Part shown: positions 55,082-64,000 of the stretch, one piece after another
Numbering within the stretch: position 1 is the stretch's first letter
How the letters are laid out: each line of letters starts with the position of its first letter
Source: Acinetobacter vivianii
Lineage (GTDB): Bacteria; Pseudomonadota; Gammaproteobacteria; Pseudomonadales; Moraxellaceae
Length of the DNA: 64,000 bases
NCBI RefSeq assembly: GCF_014635885.1
Contig: NZ_BMDR01000011.1
Coordinates: 1-64,000 of the forward strand
Direction: 5' to 3'
The notes under the pieces: generated by a model
The model's database searches: none
What the model was told of the DNA's origin: nothing
What the model saw: the letters and a program-made list of their open reading frames with translations, nothing else
Translations under genes and position numbers: made by a program

Positions 55082-55615
55082 GTGGCACGTGGTCCCCAAC
55101 GTTATACAGATGAAGATTTTGAGTCATTAGAAGGGCGTGCGAGTCGAACTGAGCAAAAAAAAGCAGTCCAGCGCATGGCCGCTTTGGGTGAGCAGTTGGC
55201 TCAACTCAATCCAAAGCAGATTCAAAAACTTCCTGTCGATGAGCGTTTAATTGATGCTTTGCTTGAAGTGCAGAGAATTAGCTCATTTGAAGCGCGTCGT
55301 CGTCAGTTCCAACGCGTTGGTAAGTTATTGCGTAATGAAGATGAGAGCACGATTTTATCTTATCTCACACCGCAACAAGGCGCTAAAAAACAAATGCAGT
55401 TGATGCGTTGGGTTGATCGTATGATTGATCAAGGCGACCCAATCATTAATGAGTTTAGTAAAGTATTTAACGCTTCTGAACGCCATACTTTGCGTCAGCA
55501 TGTATTACGTATTCATCGTGATATGAAGCAGCAAGTGAGTGAGGAAGAGCTGGAAGCCTCGAAACGTAAGTTCGTCAATTATGTTCAGCAGGTTGCGCTG
55601 TTATCTGAGCAATAA
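55082..55615 (+). CDS. darP: Ribosome biogenesis protein DarP/YjgA
   Basis: DarP binds pre-50S particles late in assembly. The 177-residue protein starts with GTG (VARGPQRYTDEDFESLEGRA). It is highly charged and has the family blocks LPVDERLIDALLEVQRIS, ARRRQFQRVGKLLRNED and HTLRQHVLRIHRDMK. It ends the run pcnB-folK-panB-panC-rapZ-HPr-darP, closed by a bidirectional terminator. Confidence 0.92.
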   Translation: MARGPQRYTDEDFESLEGRASRTEQKKAVQRMAALGEQLAQLNPKQIQKLPVDERLIDALLEVQRISSFEARRRQFQRVGKLLRNEDESTILSYLTPQQGAKKQMQLMRWVDRMIDQGDPIINEFSKVFNASERHTLRQHVLRIHRDMKQQVSEEELEASKRKFVNYVQQVALLSEQ

Positions 55616-55626
55616 GGCTTAAAAAT

Positions 55627-55660
55627 AAAAAAAGAAGTTTCCTCGGAAACTTCTTTTTTT
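55627..55660. terminator. Bidirectional terminator after darP
   Basis: GAAGTTTC and GAAACTTC pair around CTCG with A and T runs at both ends, serving darP and the convergent acyl-CoA synthetase gene. Confidence 0.92.
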
Positions 55661-55670
55661 ATCTCTTGTA

Positions 55671-57314
55671 TTAATTTCCGAACTCGCCATTGGCTCTTTG
55701 TTTTGCCCATTCTCTTAAAATAAATTTCTGTAATTTTCCTGTCGAGGTTTTTGGAATCTCTGCGATCACCACATCTTTCGGAACTTTAAAACGCGCCAGT
55801 TCTTGCTGACAATGCGCAATGATGTCTTCCGGTGAGGCAGTTGCTCCTTGTTTAAGTTCAATAAATGCACAAGGAACTTCTTGCCAGCGTTGATCTGGTT
55901 TCGCCACAACCGCGGCAGTCAGGACAGCAGGATGACGATACAGTACATCTTCAACTTCTAGGGATGAAATATTTTCGCCCCCTGAAATAATAATATCTTT
56001 TGAACGATCTGTAATCTTCGCATAACCGTCGGGATGGCTTACCGCCAAATCGCCTGTATGGAACCAGCCACCTTTAAATGCTTCCTGAGTCGCTTCGGGA
56101 TTTTTTAAATAACCTTTCATGACAATGTTGCCACGGAACATGATCTCGCCCATGGTTTGTCCATCATTGGGTACAGGTTGCATGGTTTCTGGATCAAGTA
56201 CTCGCATACTGTCCTGTAAGGGATAAGGTACGCCTTGTCGTGAATGCAATTGTGCTTGTTCCTGAATGGATAAATCACTCCAGCCTGCTTGTGAAGCACA
56301 TAGTGCAGAGGGCCCATAGGTTTCAGTCAGGCCATAAACGTGATTTACATTGATGCTGATATGATGCATGCCTTCAATAATTGCAACTGGCGGAGCAGCA
56401 CCCGCAACCATGACTTCGACATGATGATCAAATGAAGTTCGCTGTTCCGTTGGGGCATTGATCAGCATGGACAGCACAATCGGTGCGCCACAGAAGTAAT
56501 CCACCTTATATTCTGCAATATATTTAAAAACCAGTTTGGGATCGACGCGACGCAAGCAAATATTGGTACCGCCACTGGCCGCAATAGACCATGCAAAACA
56601 CCAGCCATTGCAATGGAACAGCGGAAGTGTCCAGAGATAAACCGCCCGTGGTTTCATTCCGCATGCCAGAATATTGCTGGCTGCATTGAGATAAGCACCA
56701 CGGTGGTGGTAGACCACGCCTTTAGGATTGCCAGTCGTACCAGAAGTATAGTTGAGACTAATCGCATCCCATTCATCTTGTGGGAGTAACCATTCAAACT
56801 CTGGATGACCTTGAGCAATCCATGACTCATATTCATATTGCCCAATGGCAATCTGTTCACCTTCAAACTCGGAATCAAATACGTCAATGATCACGATCTC
56901 TTGAGGTACTAGTTTGAGTGCTTCTACTGCGACCTCACGGAATTCGGGATCAACCAGCAGTACTTTGGATTCAGCATGTTCCAGCATAAAAGCAATGGTT
57001 TTGGCATCAAGACGCGTATTTAAGGTGTTGAGTACCGCACCTGCCATTGGTACCGCAAAATGTGCTTCGATCATGGCTGGAATATTGGGTAGTAACACTG
57101 AAACGGTATCGTTTTTTTGAATACCCAGATTTGTCAGTTGATGAGCGAACTGACGGCAGCGTTGATAGGTTTGTTGCCATGTGATTTGACGTTCGCCATG
57201 GATAATTGCAGCTTGATGGGGGTAAATATAAGCTGCACGCTCTAAATAACGTAGCGGGGACAAGGCAACAAAATTTGCGGGTGTTCTTGGTAATTCGTCG
57301 TATGCACTCACCAT
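55671..57314 (-). CDS. Acyl-CoA synthetase (AMP-binding family)
   Basis: The ATG at 57314, 8 bp after GGAG, gives MVSAYDELPRTPANFVALSP, a normal start; 11 codons upstream in frame are not family-like. The 547-residue protein has the AMP-binding signature LNYTSGTTGNPKGVVYHHRG, the gate VYGLTETYGPS, GWFHTGDLAVSHPDGYAKI and the catalytic Lys near the end in PKTSTGKLQKFIL. It resembles the medium-chain AlkK and methylthiopropionyl-CoA ligase group. The actual acid used is unknown. It is convergent with darP and divergent from thrS. Confidence 0.93.
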   Translation of the reverse strand: MVSAYDELPRTPANFVALSPLRYLERAAYIYPHQAAIIHGERQITWQQTYQRCRQFAHQLTNLGIQKNDTVSVLLPNIPAMIEAHFAVPMAGAVLNTLNTRLDAKTIAFMLEHAESKVLLVDPEFREVAVEALKLVPQEIVIIDVFDSEFEGEQIAIGQYEYESWIAQGHPEFEWLLPQDEWDAISLNYTSGTTGNPKGVVYHHRGAYLNAASNILACGMKPRAVYLWTLPLFHCNGWCFAWSIAASGGTNICLRRVDPKLVFKYIAEYKVDYFCGAPIVLSMLINAPTEQRTSFDHHVEVMVAGAAPPVAIIEGMHHISINVNHVYGLTETYGPSALCASQAGWSDLSIQEQAQLHSRQGVPYPLQDSMRVLDPETMQPVPNDGQTMGEIMFRGNIVMKGYLKNPEATQEAFKGGWFHTGDLAVSHPDGYAKITDRSKDIIISGGENISSLEVEDVLYRHPAVLTAAVVAKPDQRWQEVPCAFIELKQGATASPEDIIAHCQQELARFKVPKDVVIAEIPKTSTGKLQKFILREWAKQRANGEFGN

Positions 57315-57530
57315 GTGTATTGCTCCATTTCTGTTCTTTTCATTCATTACTAAACTATTCTGTCGTCGAGTCTAAATCATTTAGGCTTTAGTCGGAGGTG
57401 AATCGTAAGAGATATCGGGTTTTTCTGGTTCAGAGGTTTCATCCACAGCTAAACCCGTGTAAAATCTTGGATACTTTTTTATCCGCCGTTTTTTATCTTT
57501 TGAGGCCTCGCCTCAATACATAATCTCGCG

Positions 57531-57559
57531 GTGATATGCTCCTTCGTATAGGGCATCAC
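57531..57559 (+). promoter_or_regulatory. Probable translational operator of thrS (anticodon-like hairpin)
   Basis: GTGAT and ATCAC, then GCTC and GGGC, pair around a 9-base loop, CTTCGTATA, with a 2-base bulge. The loop holds CGT at 57545-57547, exactly -34 to -32 from the thrS start, preceded by T. In E. coli, a hairpin at this place mimics the threonine tRNA anticodon arm and lets ThrRS block its own mRNA. The Shine-Dalgarno AAGGA is at 57565-57569. Confidence 0.65.
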
Positions 57560-57578
57560 TCCTTAAGGATTTTTTTAT

Positions 57579-59501
57579 ATGCCAATCATTACTTTACCAA
57601 ATGGTGATCAGAAACAGTTTGATCAGCCAATTTCCGTGATGGAACTTGCTCAAAGCATTGGTCCGGGTCTTGCAAAAAATACAGTTGCTGGCCGTATCAA
57701 TGATCGCTTGGTGGATGCTTGTGATTTAATCACAGAAGATGCGACAGTTCAGATTATTACCCCGAAAGATGAAGAAGGTTTAGAAATCATTCGTCACTCA
57801 TGTGCGCACTTGGTAGGACATGCGGTTAAGCAATTGTTCCCAGAAGCGAAAATGGTGATCGGTCCTGTGATCGAAGAAGGTTTCTACTACGACATCTGGA
57901 TGCCACGTCCATTTACGCTGGACGATATGGCTGCGATCGAAGAACGCATGAAAAAGCTCATCGATCAGGATTATGATGTCATTAAAAAGATGACACCTCG
58001 TGAAGATGTGATTGCAGAATTCACAGCACGTGGCGAAGAATACAAGTTACGCTTGATTGCAGACATGCCGAATGAAACACAAATGGGCTTGTACTACCAT
58101 CAAGATTATTTAGATATGTGTCGCGGTCCACACGTACCTAATACTAAATTCTTAAAATCATTCAAGCTCACTAAAATCTCTGGTGCATACTGGCGTGGTG
58201 ATGCGAAAAATGAACAATTACAACGTATTTATGGTACGGCTTGGGCTGACAAAAAACAGTTAGCGGCTTATATCAAACGTATTGAAGAAGCTGAAAAGCG
58301 TGATCACCGTAAAATTGGTAAAGCGCTAGACTTGTTCCACATGCAAGAAGAAGCACCAGGTATGGTGTTCTGGCATCCGAACGGCTGGACGATTTATCAA
58401 GTGCTTGAACAATACATGCGTAAAGTTCAGCAAGAGAATGGTTATCAGGAAATCAAGACGCCACAAATCGTAGACTTTACGCTTTGGGAAAAGTCTGGTC
58501 ATGCGGCAAACTACGCTGAAAACATGTTTACGACCCATTCTGAAAGTCGTAACTATGCAGTGAAGCCGATGAACTGCCCATGTCACGTACAGGTCTTTAA
58601 CCAAGGTTTGAAATCTTACCGTGACTTACCAATCCGTTTAGCTGAGTTTGGTTCTTGTCACCGTAACGAGCCATCAGGTTCTTTACACGGTATTATGCGT
58701 GTTCGTGGCTTTACTCAAGATGACGCACATATTTTCTGTACCAAAGAACAGATTGGTAAAGAAGTTGCAGATTTCATTAAGCTGACTTTAGACGTTTATA
58801 AAGACTTTGGTTTTGAAGACGTACAAATGAAGCTCTCTACACGTCCAGAAAAACGTGTGGGTGATGATGCACTTTGGGATCTGGCTGAAAAATCTTTGGC
58901 AGATGCGCTTGATGATGCTGGCTTGGCATGGGACTTGCAACCTGGTGAAGGTGCGTTCTATGGTCCGAAAATTGAATTTTCATTGAAAGACTGCTTAGGC
59001 CGTATCTGGCAGTGCGGTACCATTCAATGTGACTTCAACTTGCCAATCCGTTTAGATGCTTCTTATGTTACAGAAGACAATGAGCGTGACCAACCTGTTA
59101 TGCTTCATCGTGCAATTCTTGGCAGTTTTGAGCGTTTTATTGGTATACTAATTGAACACTATGCGGGTTTCATGCCACCTTGGCTTACACCAATTCAAGC
59201 GTGCGTCATGAACATTACTGATTCACAAGCAGAAGCAAGTGAACAAGTGGTCGCAAAACTCAAAGAAAATGGCCTTCGTGCTATTTCTGACTTGAGAAAT
59301 GAAAAAATCGGATTTAAGATTCGTGAGCGTACCCTAGAGCGTATTCCTTACCTTCTAGTTCTCGGTGACCGAGAAGTTGAAGAAGGTACAGTTAATGTGC
59401 GTACTCGCTCAGGAAAAAATTTAGGTACTATGTCAGTAGATGCATTTATTGACTTAGTGAAATCTGCCGTTGCCGAACGTGGCCGGTACATTGTGGAGTA
59501 A
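57579..59501 (+). CDS. thrS: Threonyl-tRNA synthetase
   Basis: ThrRS charges tRNA-Thr and edits mischarged Ser. The 640-residue protein has an N-terminal TGS domain ([20 protein letters not shown]), the editing domain with the HxxxH metal motif ([20 protein letters not shown]), class II motifs, and the zinc Cys in [30 protein letters not shown] follows, then [19 protein letters not shown] and the anticodon-binding end. Length matches the family. Its stop lies 5 bp before the infC start codon. Confidence 0.98.
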   Translation: MPIITLPNGDQKQFDQPISVMELAQSIGPGLAKNTVAGRINDRLVDACDLITEDATVQIITPKDEEGLEIIRHSCAHLVGHAVKQLFPEAKMVIGPVIEEGFYYDIWMPRPFTLDDMAAIEERMKKLIDQDYDVIKKMTPREDVIAEFTARGEEYKLRLIADMPNETQMGLYYHQDYLDMCRGPHVPNTKFLKSFKLTKISGAYWRGDAKNEQLQRIYGTAWADKKQLAAYIKRIEEAEKRDHRKIGKALDLFHMQEEAPGMVFWHPNGWTIYQVLEQYMRKVQQENGYQEIKTPQIVDFTLWEKSGHAANYAENMFTTHSESRNYAVKPMNCPCHVQVFNQGLKSYRDLPIRLAEFGSCHRNEPSGSLHGIMRVRGFTQDDAHIFCTKEQIGKEVADFIKLTLDVYKDFGFEDVQMKLSTRPEKRVGDDALWDLAEKSLADALDDAGLAWDLQPGEGAFYGPKIEFSLKDCLGRIWQCGTIQCDFNLPIRLDASYVTEDNERDQPVMLHRAILGSFERFIGILIEHYAGFMPPWLTPIQACVMNITDSQAEASEQVVAKLKENGLRAISDLRNEKIGFKIRERTLERIPYLLVLGDREVEEGTVNVRTRSGKNLGTMSVDAFIDLVKSAVAERGRYIVE

Positions 59502-59506
59502 TAAAG

Positions 59507-60058
59507 ATTAAACAGCCTGACCGTAACCAACAACAAGGTGCTAAAAGTAACCGTCCTGCAATCAACGATGAGATCCGTGCGAAAGAAGTACGCCTCGTCG
59601 CTGCAGATGGGGAGCAAAAAGGTGTTGTTTCATTAAATGAAGCATTACGTGCTGCAGAAGAAGCCAATCTTGACCTTGTTGAGATTGTTGCTAATGCAGA
59701 ACCGCCTGTTTGTAAAATCATGGACTACAACAAGCACTTATTTGACTTGAAACAAAAGCAAAAAGATGCGAAGAAAAAACAGCATCAAGTGCAAGTGAAA
59801 GAAATCAAGTTACGTCCTGCGACGGATGTAGGTGATTATCAGGTAAAATTGCGTGCAATTTTACGTTTCCTTGAAGAAGGGAACAAAGTGAAAATTACCT
59901 TGCGTTTCCGTGGTCGTGAGATGGCACATCAACAGCTAGGTCTTGCTCAATTACAAAAAATTGAAGCTGACGTTGCTGAGTTTGGTGTTGTTGAACAAGC
60001 TCCGAAGATGGAAGGCCGTCAGATGGGCATGTTACTTGGTCCGAAAAAGAAAAAGTAA
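59507..60058 (+). CDS. infC: Translation initiation factor IF-3, AUU start codon
   Basis: IF-3 keeps 30S subunits apart and proofreads the initiation codon. The first in-frame ATG (59720) is far inside the conserved N-terminal domain. The true start is ATT at 59507, 8 bp after GGAG, giving 183 residues starting [20 protein letters not shown], the usual length. The domains are seen in [38 protein letters not shown] and [19 protein letters not shown]. An AUU start is the known basis of IF-3 autoregulation. Confidence 0.95.
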   Translation: MKQPDRNQQQGAKSNRPAINDEIRAKEVRLVAADGEQKGVVSLNEALRAAEEANLDLVEIVANAEPPVCKIMDYNKHLFDLKQKQKDAKKKQHQVQVKEIKLRPATDVGDYQVKLRAILRFLEEGNKVKITLRFRGREMAHQQLGLAQLQKIEADVAEFGVVEQAPKMEGRQMGMLLGPKKKK

Positions 60059-60070
60059 TTTTTTCTTGAT

Positions 60071-60102
60071 AAAAAAGCACCGCAACAGGCGGTGCTTTTT
60101 TA
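60071..60102 (+). terminator. Terminator of infC
   Basis: AAAAAGCACCGC and GCGGTGCTTTTT pair around AACAG. Confidence 0.93.
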
Positions 60103-60216
60103 TGTCTAAATCAGGCAATGGTTTGTTAAAAATGTGCTAAATCTAATGTCTAAGAATAAAAACAGGCTATGATAAGATTACTTGATAATTACACAATTTA
60201 AAAACTGGAAAAATTC

Positions 60217-60537
60217 ATGTCTACAATTAAAGGTACTCAAGAACTCTCTGAAATTAATCAAAAAGTTGTGCAAGAAGGAGAGGTTCTACCACAAGTTAAA
60301 CTGAAAGATGGCAGTCGTGTACAAACAGGTACCGTTGCGACCATGCTACACAATATTAATCTTTATAATGCTGGAGTGCGTGGGGCTGTTGAAGAAGAAT
60401 TAGCCTTAGCTGTCCCAACGTTATTTAAGGTGGGCATGTTCGATTTATTCTCTGTAGAAGAGTGGATTAATGGCACGAATGCTGGGCGTAAATTTGTCGG
60501 TGAAAAAGCTAGAGAATTTCAACAAAAGCACAAATAA
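60217..60537 (+). CDS. Conserved hypothetical protein
   Basis: I do not recognise the family of this 106-residue soluble protein. It begins MSTIKGTQELSEINQKVVQE, has a basic strand region (VKLKDGSRVQTGTVATMLHN) and a C-terminal helix rich in Lys and Gln. There is no signal peptide. Codon use is like that of neighbouring housekeeping genes. It stands alone after the infC terminator, where many gammaproteobacteria have rpmI. Confidence 0.75.
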   Translation: MSTIKGTQELSEINQKVVQEGEVLPQVKLKDGSRVQTGTVATMLHNINLYNAGVRGAVEEELALAVPTLFKVGMFDLFSVEEWINGTNAGRKFVGEKAREFQQKHK

Positions 60538-60663
60538 TTTTCTAGATATTTAGTTTAAAAACATGGTGCTATTGTATCTTTTCGTGCCTATTTGCTGATC
60601 AATATAGGCGAAGTGTGCTATAACGCAACAACAGTCAAGATAACGATCAACAGGACAACATAA

Positions 60664-61284
60664 ATGATTGACTTATACTACTGGGGCACACCCAATGGAC
60701 ATAAAATAACAATTGCTTTAGAAGAAATGCAACTTGAGTATCAAATTTTCCCTATCAATATTCTTGAAAATGACCAGTTCCAGCCTGACTTTTTGAGAAT
60801 CTCCCCTAATAATAAAATTCCTGCGATTGTTGATCAGAATGGGCCAAGAGGTGAACCGATTTCAGTGTTTGAGTCGGGTGCGATCCTGCAATATTTAGGT
60901 AGAAAAACGGGACTGTTCTACCCAACTGATGAACAGGAACGGGTTGAGGTTGAGCAGTGGCTGATGTGGCAGATGGGCGGTTTCGGGCCAATGTTGGGAC
61001 AAAACCACCATTTCAATAAATTTGCTGCCGAACGTATTCCTTACGCGATTGATCGTTATGTTAATGAAACCAAACGTCTCTATGGTGTCTTAAACAAACA
61101 GTTGATTGGCCAGAAGTTTGTGGCAGGCGAATATTCAATTGCAGATATGGCGATCTTACCGTGGGCATTGCGTTATGAATGGCAGGGCATTCAGCTTGAA
61201 GATTACCCATACGTAAAAGATTATATTGAACGTCTCACGGCCCGTCCTGCGATACAGAAAGCCTTGTCGATCAAGGTTGGATAA
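60664..61284 (+). CDS. Glutathione S-transferase, YfcG-like
   Basis: This 206-residue cytosolic protein closely follows E. coli YfcG, a Nu-class GST with disulfide-bond reductase activity: MIDLYYWGTPNGHKITIALE, ISPNNKIPAIVDQNGPRGEP, SVFESGAILQYLGRKTGLFY, WQMGGFGPMLGQNHHFNKFA and FVAGEYSIADMAILPWA. The Thr-Pro-Asn-Gly segment replaces a catalytic Tyr or Cys, as in YfcG. It probably protects against oxidants using glutathione. A small membrane-protein gene follows at 6 bp. Confidence 0.92.
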   Translation: MIDLYYWGTPNGHKITIALEEMQLEYQIFPINILENDQFQPDFLRISPNNKIPAIVDQNGPRGEPISVFESGAILQYLGRKTGLFYPTDEQERVEVEQWLMWQMGGFGPMLGQNHHFNKFAAERIPYAIDRYVNETKRLYGVLNKQLIGQKFVAGEYSIADMAILPWALRYEWQGIQLEDYPYVKDYIERLTARPAIQKALSIKVG

Positions 61285-61289
61285 GGCTA

Positions 61290-61736
61290 TTGGCTGAGCA
61301 GCAGTACTATTTAAAACATTGGATAATTGCGATGGGATTGTTGCTGTTGACAGCAATCCTTTGCGCTCAGCTGCAAACGCTCTATTCAGAAAGTCATTTA
61401 GCAGGTCTAGTTTTTGTTTTCATTACCATTCTAGGACTTTTCTTTTCTACACTTTTTTCTTGGTTACAGCGAGAAACCAAAAACTCATATTTGAGCACGT
61501 GGTTTTTTACTGGCTTTTTAAGCCTCTCATTAGTTTTATGTAGTTATCTTGACCATAAGGTATCCATAGATTTAGCGGCAGTTTCAAATGAAGAAATTCA
61601 ATTAAGCCTGTATCAAAAAAATGTAAGTTCTGATTTTACATTCTGGATATTATTCCTTTTTCCATTTCTTTTTTCAGTTTTACATTTTTCTATTCGATCT
61701 AAAAAATTGAAAACGAAATATAAATCATTGGTGTAA
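61290..61736 (+). CDS. Hypothetical membrane protein
   Basis: The 148-residue product has four hydrophobic segments (about 11-26, 38-56, 70-85 and 118-133) and a Lys-rich tail (RSKKLKTKYKSLV). I do not recognise it. The assumed TTG start at 61290 has a poorly spaced ribosome-binding site; the ATG at 61332 would shorten it by 14 residues, removing part of the first segment. It lies directly behind the GST gene and may be co-transcribed. Confidence 0.6.
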   Translation: MAEQQYYLKHWIIAMGLLLLTAILCAQLQTLYSESHLAGLVFVFITILGLFFSTLFSWLQRETKNSYLSTWFFTGFLSLSLVLCSYLDHKVSIDLAAVSNEEIQLSLYQKNVSSDFTFWILFLFPFLFSVLHFSIRSKKLKTKYKSLV

Positions 61737-61843
61737 TTTCCCTGTTAGCCGTATAAGCGAAGCTATTTTATAATTGTGTAATTTTTCATCTTGTCTTGGC
61801 ATGATCAGGTTAGGATGATTTAAGCTCATCAAAAATAAAGATC

Positions 61844-62695
61844 ATGCAATCAACAATTTCAACGGACTATTTAAACAAACTTGGCTTTGAAGATGGTTTC
61901 TCACCTACTTTGGCTCATCTAAAAACCTTATTAAGTCTTCATGTTCAGGCGATTCCTTTTGGCAATTTCTCTTCTTTCTTGGGAAGGGAGGTCTCATTAG
62001 CATCGGACCAACTTGCTCAAAAGTTATTAAGAAACGATCAAGGGGGGTATTGTTTAGAGCATAGTACCTTAACCAGAATTGCGTTAACTGAACTGGGGTA
62101 CGATGCTTATAATGTGCTGGGACGGGTGTATTATCAGGGTGCACCTGTAACCACCCCTGTAATGAGTCATTTATTGACACTGGTTCGTATTGATCAGCAA
62201 CTCTTTTTATATGATCCCGGTTTTGGCGGGATGACACCGACGAGTATCTTGTCGATGAATCGCATTGGTGAGGCTCAAACCACCTCATTAGAATCCTTTA
62301 GGTTTGTGGAAGTCGCACAAAGTGGTTTAAGTGGTGAGGTGCTTACAGGAATGAAATATATGTTGCAGGTCTGTATCCATAATGAATGGATAAATGTCTA
62401 TGCCATTGATCCAGAGCAACAGATTGCACATGCCGATGCACAGGTCGCAAACTGGTTTATTTCGACTTCTTCGGAATCTTTATTTACCCAGCACTTAATG
62501 TTATCTACTGCCAATAGCGAAATGCGGATTACATTAAAAGATCGGGTCTTAAGAACGCATGGCAAAGGGGGATCTAATAAAAAAGAGTTAACCAATTTTG
62601 ATGAGTTTGAGCGTACCATTAAGACCGTTTTTCAAATGAATATCTGTGATGGACAATTACAGGCTGCTTGGGAAAAACTGGTACGAACTCAATAA
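61844..62695 (+). CDS. Arylamine N-acetyltransferase
   Basis: This enzyme transfers acetyl from acetyl-CoA to arylamines and hydrazines. The 283-residue length is normal. The catalytic triad is visible: Cys70 in DQGGYCLEHSTL, His in VMSHLLTLVRID and Asp in FLYDPGFGGMTP. The usual Arg before Gly-Gly is Gln here. Other landmarks are the PFGNFSSFLGREVSL segment and GYDAYNVLGRVYY. It may detoxify aromatic amines. Confidence 0.92.
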   Translation: MQSTISTDYLNKLGFEDGFSPTLAHLKTLLSLHVQAIPFGNFSSFLGREVSLASDQLAQKLLRNDQGGYCLEHSTLTRIALTELGYDAYNVLGRVYYQGAPVTTPVMSHLLTLVRIDQQLFLYDPGFGGMTPTSILSMNRIGEAQTTSLESFRFVEVAQSGLSGEVLTGMKYMLQVCIHNEWINVYAIDPEQQIAHADAQVANWFISTSSESLFTQHLMLSTANSEMRITLKDRVLRTHGKGGSNKKELTNFDEFERTIKTVFQMNICDGQLQAAWEKLVRTQ

Positions 62696-62737
62696 TTTCA
62701 AGTTATATTGCTGTAGGTTGATATACTTTGATCGATA

Positions 62738-63184
62738 TTGAGTAATCCCTTTAAATTGATGTCTTATTTTTTATTATTTCTCTCGGCTTTTGGCGCAGCG
62801 ACGTTATTACCTTTACAATCTGAAGCGGTATTAATGACCTTGCTGGTACAAGGTTTATCCAATCCTTTTTATCTAATTTTGGTTGCGACCATTGGTAATG
62901 TCTTGGGTTCCTGTGTGAATTGGTGGCTTGGCCTGAAAATTGAACATTTTAAAGATAAAAAATGGTTTCCTGTTTCTGAGCAACGCTTACAACAAGCCCA
63001 GCAGATTTATCATAAATATGGCTTTTATTCACTGTTATTGAGTTGGACACCTGTGATTGGTGATCCGATTACCCTGATTGCAGGCTTGATGAAGGAGAAC
63101 TTTTGGCGATTCTTAGTGATTGTCACAATCGCCAAAGGTGGGCGTTATTTAACCTTATATGCTGTATATCTTGGCATCTTTTAA
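62738..63184 (+). CDS. YqaA-family (DedA/VTT-like) membrane protein
   Basis: The 148-residue membrane protein has the YqaA layout: FLSAFGAATLLPLQSEAVLM with the re-entrant-loop pattern, LVATIGNVLGSCVNWWLGLK, and SWTPVIGDPITLIAGLMKEN with the conserved Gly-Asp-Pro. It ends in a hydrophobic helix. DedA-type proteins act in membrane homeostasis, perhaps as lipid flippases; YqaA is less studied. The start is uncertain: TTG at 62738 or ATG at 62759 (seven residues shorter). Confidence 0.82.
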   Translation: MSNPFKLMSYFLLFLSAFGAATLLPLQSEAVLMTLLVQGLSNPFYLILVATIGNVLGSCVNWWLGLKIEHFKDKKWFPVSEQRLQQAQQIYHKYGFYSLLLSWTPVIGDPITLIAGLMKENFWRFLVIVTIAKGGRYLTLYAVYLGIF

Positions 63185-63219
63185 AAATAAAGAGGAAGGA
63201 CAAATTCTTCCTCTCTGGT

Positions 63220-64000
63220 CTATTGATCTGAACCTTTGGTAATATCGACCTTGAATAAGTCACTGGTTTTAAACCAGCAATAACTCACTACGGCAAGGGT
63301 CATACAACCTCCGAAAATGGTGGCTGTGATAGTTCCGAGATATTTGGCTGCCAGACCTGATTCAAATGCGCCCAATTCATTACTTGAAGACACGAACATT
63401 CCATTTACCGCAGCCACTCGGCCACGCATATTTTCAGGTGGGAAAATTTGCAGCACAGTTTGACGGACGACAACCGAAACACTGTCACAGGCACCTGTCA
63501 TTGCGAGGGCAAACAGGGAAAGCCACATATGGTTTGAGAAGGCGAACAGAATAGTGAAAATACCAAAACCTGCCACAGCCAACAGCATATTACGCCAAGC
63601 ATGATGCATTGGTGGGAACTTGGTCAGGACAATCATGGTGATCAAGGCACCAATAGAAGGGGCAGCACGTAGATAACCTAAGCCTTCGGGGCCGACTTTT
63701 AAGATTTCCTCGGCAAAAATCGGCAATAGTGCAATTACACCGCCAAACAGTACAGAAACCAGATCGAGTGAAATCGCCCATAACACAATCTTGGTTTTCC
63801 AGATAAAGCGGAAGCCATCGGTCAGGCTTTGCAGTACATTTTCGGTTTCCATTTTCGGAAAAGTTCGCTTCTCTAGACAGTTAATCAAAACGAAGCAAAC
63901 GGCCAGTAATGCAGATACTGCAAAGAGACTGGTTTCACGCCCCAAAAATGCCAGCATAAAACCACCGAGCATGGGGCCAATGATGACACCACTTTGCCAG
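63220..64000 (-). CDS. MFS transporter, C-terminal part (start beyond window)
   Basis: The frame is open to the right edge, where it reads WQSGVIIGPMLGGF, the motif C-like antiporter signature of exporter-type MFS proteins, so the gene continues outside. The visible part has about eight membrane segments, including a central cytoplasmic loop (CLEKRTFPKMETENVLQSLT) and QIFPPENMRGRVAAVNGMF in the second half. This resembles the MFS_3 group with enterobactin exporter EntS. It ends in a short polar tail. It is convergent with the YqaA-family gene. The substrate is unknown. Confidence 0.9.
   Translation of the reverse strand, partial: WQSGVIIGPMLGGFMLAFLGRETSLFAVSALLAVCFVLINCLEKRTFPKMETENVLQSLTDGFRFIWKTKIVLWAISLDLVSVLFGGVIALLPIFAEEILKVGPEGLGYLRAAPSIGALITMIVLTKFPPMHHAWRNMLLAVAGFGIFTILFAFSNHMWLSLFALAMTGACDSVSVVVRQTVLQIFPPENMRGRVAAVNGMFVSSSNELGAFESGLAAKYLGTITATIFGGCMTLAVVSYCWFKTSDLFKVDITKGSDQ

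Noticed and set aside
1..64000. tRNA, rRNA, prophage or complete insertion sequence
   Set aside because: Gaps were read on both strands and no cloverleaf, transposase, integrase or phage structural gene was recognised; a covariance-model search would be decisive for small RNAs.

Overview
This window looks like a chromosomal segment of an Acinetobacter species. The evidence is the moderately AT-rich base composition, a giant Ata/AtaA-type trimeric autotransporter, a gacS-type hybrid kinase divergent from cysM, an oxygen-linked mesD-mesX methionine synthase pair, and a split three-gene pntAA-pntAB-pntB transhydrogenase. No tRNA, rRNA, CRISPR array or intact insertion sequence was seen.

Layout. 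Positions 1-5.8 kb hold the 3' part of a trimeric autotransporter adhesin gene built of long near-identical repeats, followed by a small periplasmic BamE/SmpA-like partner. 6.1-7.8 kb is an AT-rich pair of regulators (AraC type, LysR type). 7.9-13.0 kb is a carboxymuconolactone decarboxylase-like gene and then a methionine module: flavin reductase, mesD and mesX on the minus strand, with a structured leader, divergent from a MetF/MetV-like fusion gene. 13.0-25.2 kb carries housekeeping genes (prfC, two lipoproteins, tatD-like, acnA, an MFS gene, tcdA) and a cytoplasmic-looking peptidoglycan amidase. 25.4-28.7 kb has dusA and a SoxR-controlled unit (MFS pump and RidA, divergent from soxR). 29.4-32.4 kb is the transhydrogenase operon.

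32.4-36.1 kb is an accessory-looking segment: an SDR gene, a Nudix gene, and a HEAT-like gene bounded by two copies of the 3' end and terminator of rsfS. 36.2-38.7 kb encodes hydroxypyruvate isomerase, a beta-hydroxyacid dehydrogenase and a crotonase. 38.8-50.2 kb holds gacS, cysM, a PolB-like exonuclease, rlmD, relA, mazG and comEA. 50.3-55.6 kb is a compact run, pcnB-folK-panB-panC-rapZ-HPr-darP, joining RNA processing, folate and pantothenate synthesis and nitrogen-PTS signalling. 55.7-60.1 kb has an acyl-CoA synthetase and thrS-infC, both with translational control signals (an anticodon-like hairpin before thrS and an AUU start for infC). 60.2-64 kb has a YfcG-like GST, an arylamine N-acetyltransferase, small membrane proteins and a partial MFS exporter.

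The most notable items are the structured leader before mesX, the soxS-like promoter driving ridA-MFS, the thrS operator, the duplicated rsfS end around the HEAT-like gene, and the shortened TpgA-like partner of the adhesin. No wholly new multi-gene system was proven. The methionine module and the rsfS-flanked cassette are the best candidates.
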